Shown: one piece after another, positions 63,495 through 64,000 of the stretch
Numbering within the stretch: the first letter of the stretch is position 1
Layout of the letters: each line of letters starts with the position of its first letter
Source: Chryseosolibacter sp036402115
Lineage (GTDB): Bacteria > Bacteroidota > Bacteroidia > Cytophagales > Cyclobacteriaceae
Assembly (NCBI GenBank): GCA_036402115.1
Contig: DASWTM010000027.1
Location: 109,131-173,130, forward strand
Reading direction: 5' to 3'
DNA: 64,000 nucleotides
Translations under genes and position numbers: made by a program
Notes under the pieces: model-generated
What the model saw: only the letters and a program-made list of their open reading frames with translations
What the model was told of the DNA's origin: nothing
Databases searched by the model: none

Positions 63495-64000
63495 ATGGAT
63501 AAACTTAGTCCGATAAAAATGTGCAAGGCATGTCAGCAAAATACCGGTGAAGGAAAATATTGCCAAAATTGCGGTCAGGCTACATCCATTAAGAGAATTA
63601 CACTTTCGTCGATAGGGCATGAGGCGTTTCACTTTTTTACTCACCTCGATAAAGGTTTCCCATATACCGTTAAAAAATTACTTGCTGGCCCCGGGAAAAT
63701 GCAGCGTGAGTATCTGGACGGTGTGCGGATTAAATATCAAAAACCTTTTTCGATGTTTTTAATCAGCGCCACTGTTGTGGCGGTAGTACTCTACTGGATA
63801 AACGTTGCACTGTCAGAATATTATGGGGCCGGCGACATGAAGGAAGCTCTTTTTTTTGACAGATATATGGTCTTGCTTCTGGTGGGGATGGTTCCATTAT
63901 TTGGTCTGCTTGTTAAACTTTTCTTTTTTAGGGAAAAGTATAATTTGGCGGAGATTCTTGTTTTCACATTGTACACAGTTTCCGTTTTCTTTCTGCTCGT
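63495..64000 (+). CDS. DUF3667 membrane protein (partial, runs off the window)
   Basis: The frame from the ATG at 63495 is open to the window end (168 residues). An N-terminal zinc-ribbon (MCKACQQNTGEGKYCQNCGQ, two C-x2-C pairs) leads into FFTHLDKGFPYTVKKLLAGP, REYLDGVRIKYQKPF and then membrane segments (FLISATVVAVVLYWINVAL, YMVLLLVGMVPLFGLLVKL). This is the DUF3667 layout, common in Bacteroidota and of unknown function. The 3' end is missing. Confidence 0.9.
   Translation, partial: MDKLSPIKMCKACQQNTGEGKYCQNCGQATSIKRITLSSIGHEAFHFFTHLDKGFPYTVKKLLAGPGKMQREYLDGVRIKYQKPFSMFLISATVVAVVLYWINVALSEYYGAGDMKEALFFDRYMVLLLVGMVPLFGLLVKLFFFREKYNLAEILVFTLYTVSVFFLL

Overview
The window comes from a member of the Bacteroidota, probably a Cytophagales-type soil or aquatic bacterium. 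The evidence is a SusC/SusD pair with a FecR regulator, a type IX secretion sorting domain, GLPGLI and large-barrel TonB receptor genes, DUF6520/NVEALA-like small peptides, a DUF3667 protein, LytTR signalling, and starts that mostly lack Shine-Dalgarno sequences. I saw no rRNA, tRNA, CRISPR array or insertion sequence.

Layout. 0-9.7 kb: the end of a LytS-type kinase with its LytTR regulator, then envelope lipoproteins, an S41 peptidase and an acyltransferase. The sequence between them is loosely packed and holds truncated remnants. 9.7-12.2 kb: an AT-rich insert with a HEPN RNase-like protein facing a membrane coiled-coil protein. 12.4-15.9 kb: secreted SnoaL-like and DUF2911 proteins, a frameshifted GNAT pseudogene and a Crp-like regulator. 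16.0-17.9 kb: cassette A (MauE-type redox membrane protein, beta-propeller, DUF6520 peptide). 17.9-25.0 kb: a minus-strand fecR-susC-susD-thioredoxin/DUF3738 operon.

25.5-39.5 kb is the most striking region: six tightly packed plus-strand genes. Three encode active caspase-like proteases joined to an alpha/beta hydrolase, a subtilisin, and a possible inactive STAND-like module. They are followed by a MoxR AAA+ ATPase, a von Willebrand A protein, and a 1330-residue protein with three degenerate caspase/CHAT-like domains and two tandem prokaryotic YEATS-like domains. It looks like an NTP-controlled conflict or suicide system related to the MoxR-vWA group, in an unusual combination.

39.9-42.9 kb: a split hipB-hipS-hipT toxin-antitoxin module with four operator-like sites at 39-40 bp spacing, a large inverted-repeat structure and two small genes. 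43.6-54.4 kb: a glycosyltransferase and signal peptidase region, then cassette B, a minus-strand operon (54-residue secreted peptide, beta-propeller, MauE, glycosyltransferase, ABC permease) divergent from a GT8-like transferase and a methyltransferase. This is a candidate secreted-peptide locus. An AraC pseudogene ends it. 54.7-58.2 kb: a helical protein, an emfourin inhibitor, a protealysin-like M4 peptidase and a NucA-type nuclease, all without signal peptides. 58.7-64 kb: GLPGLI protein, TonB-type barrel protein, a YCF48-like protein and the start of a DUF3667 protein.
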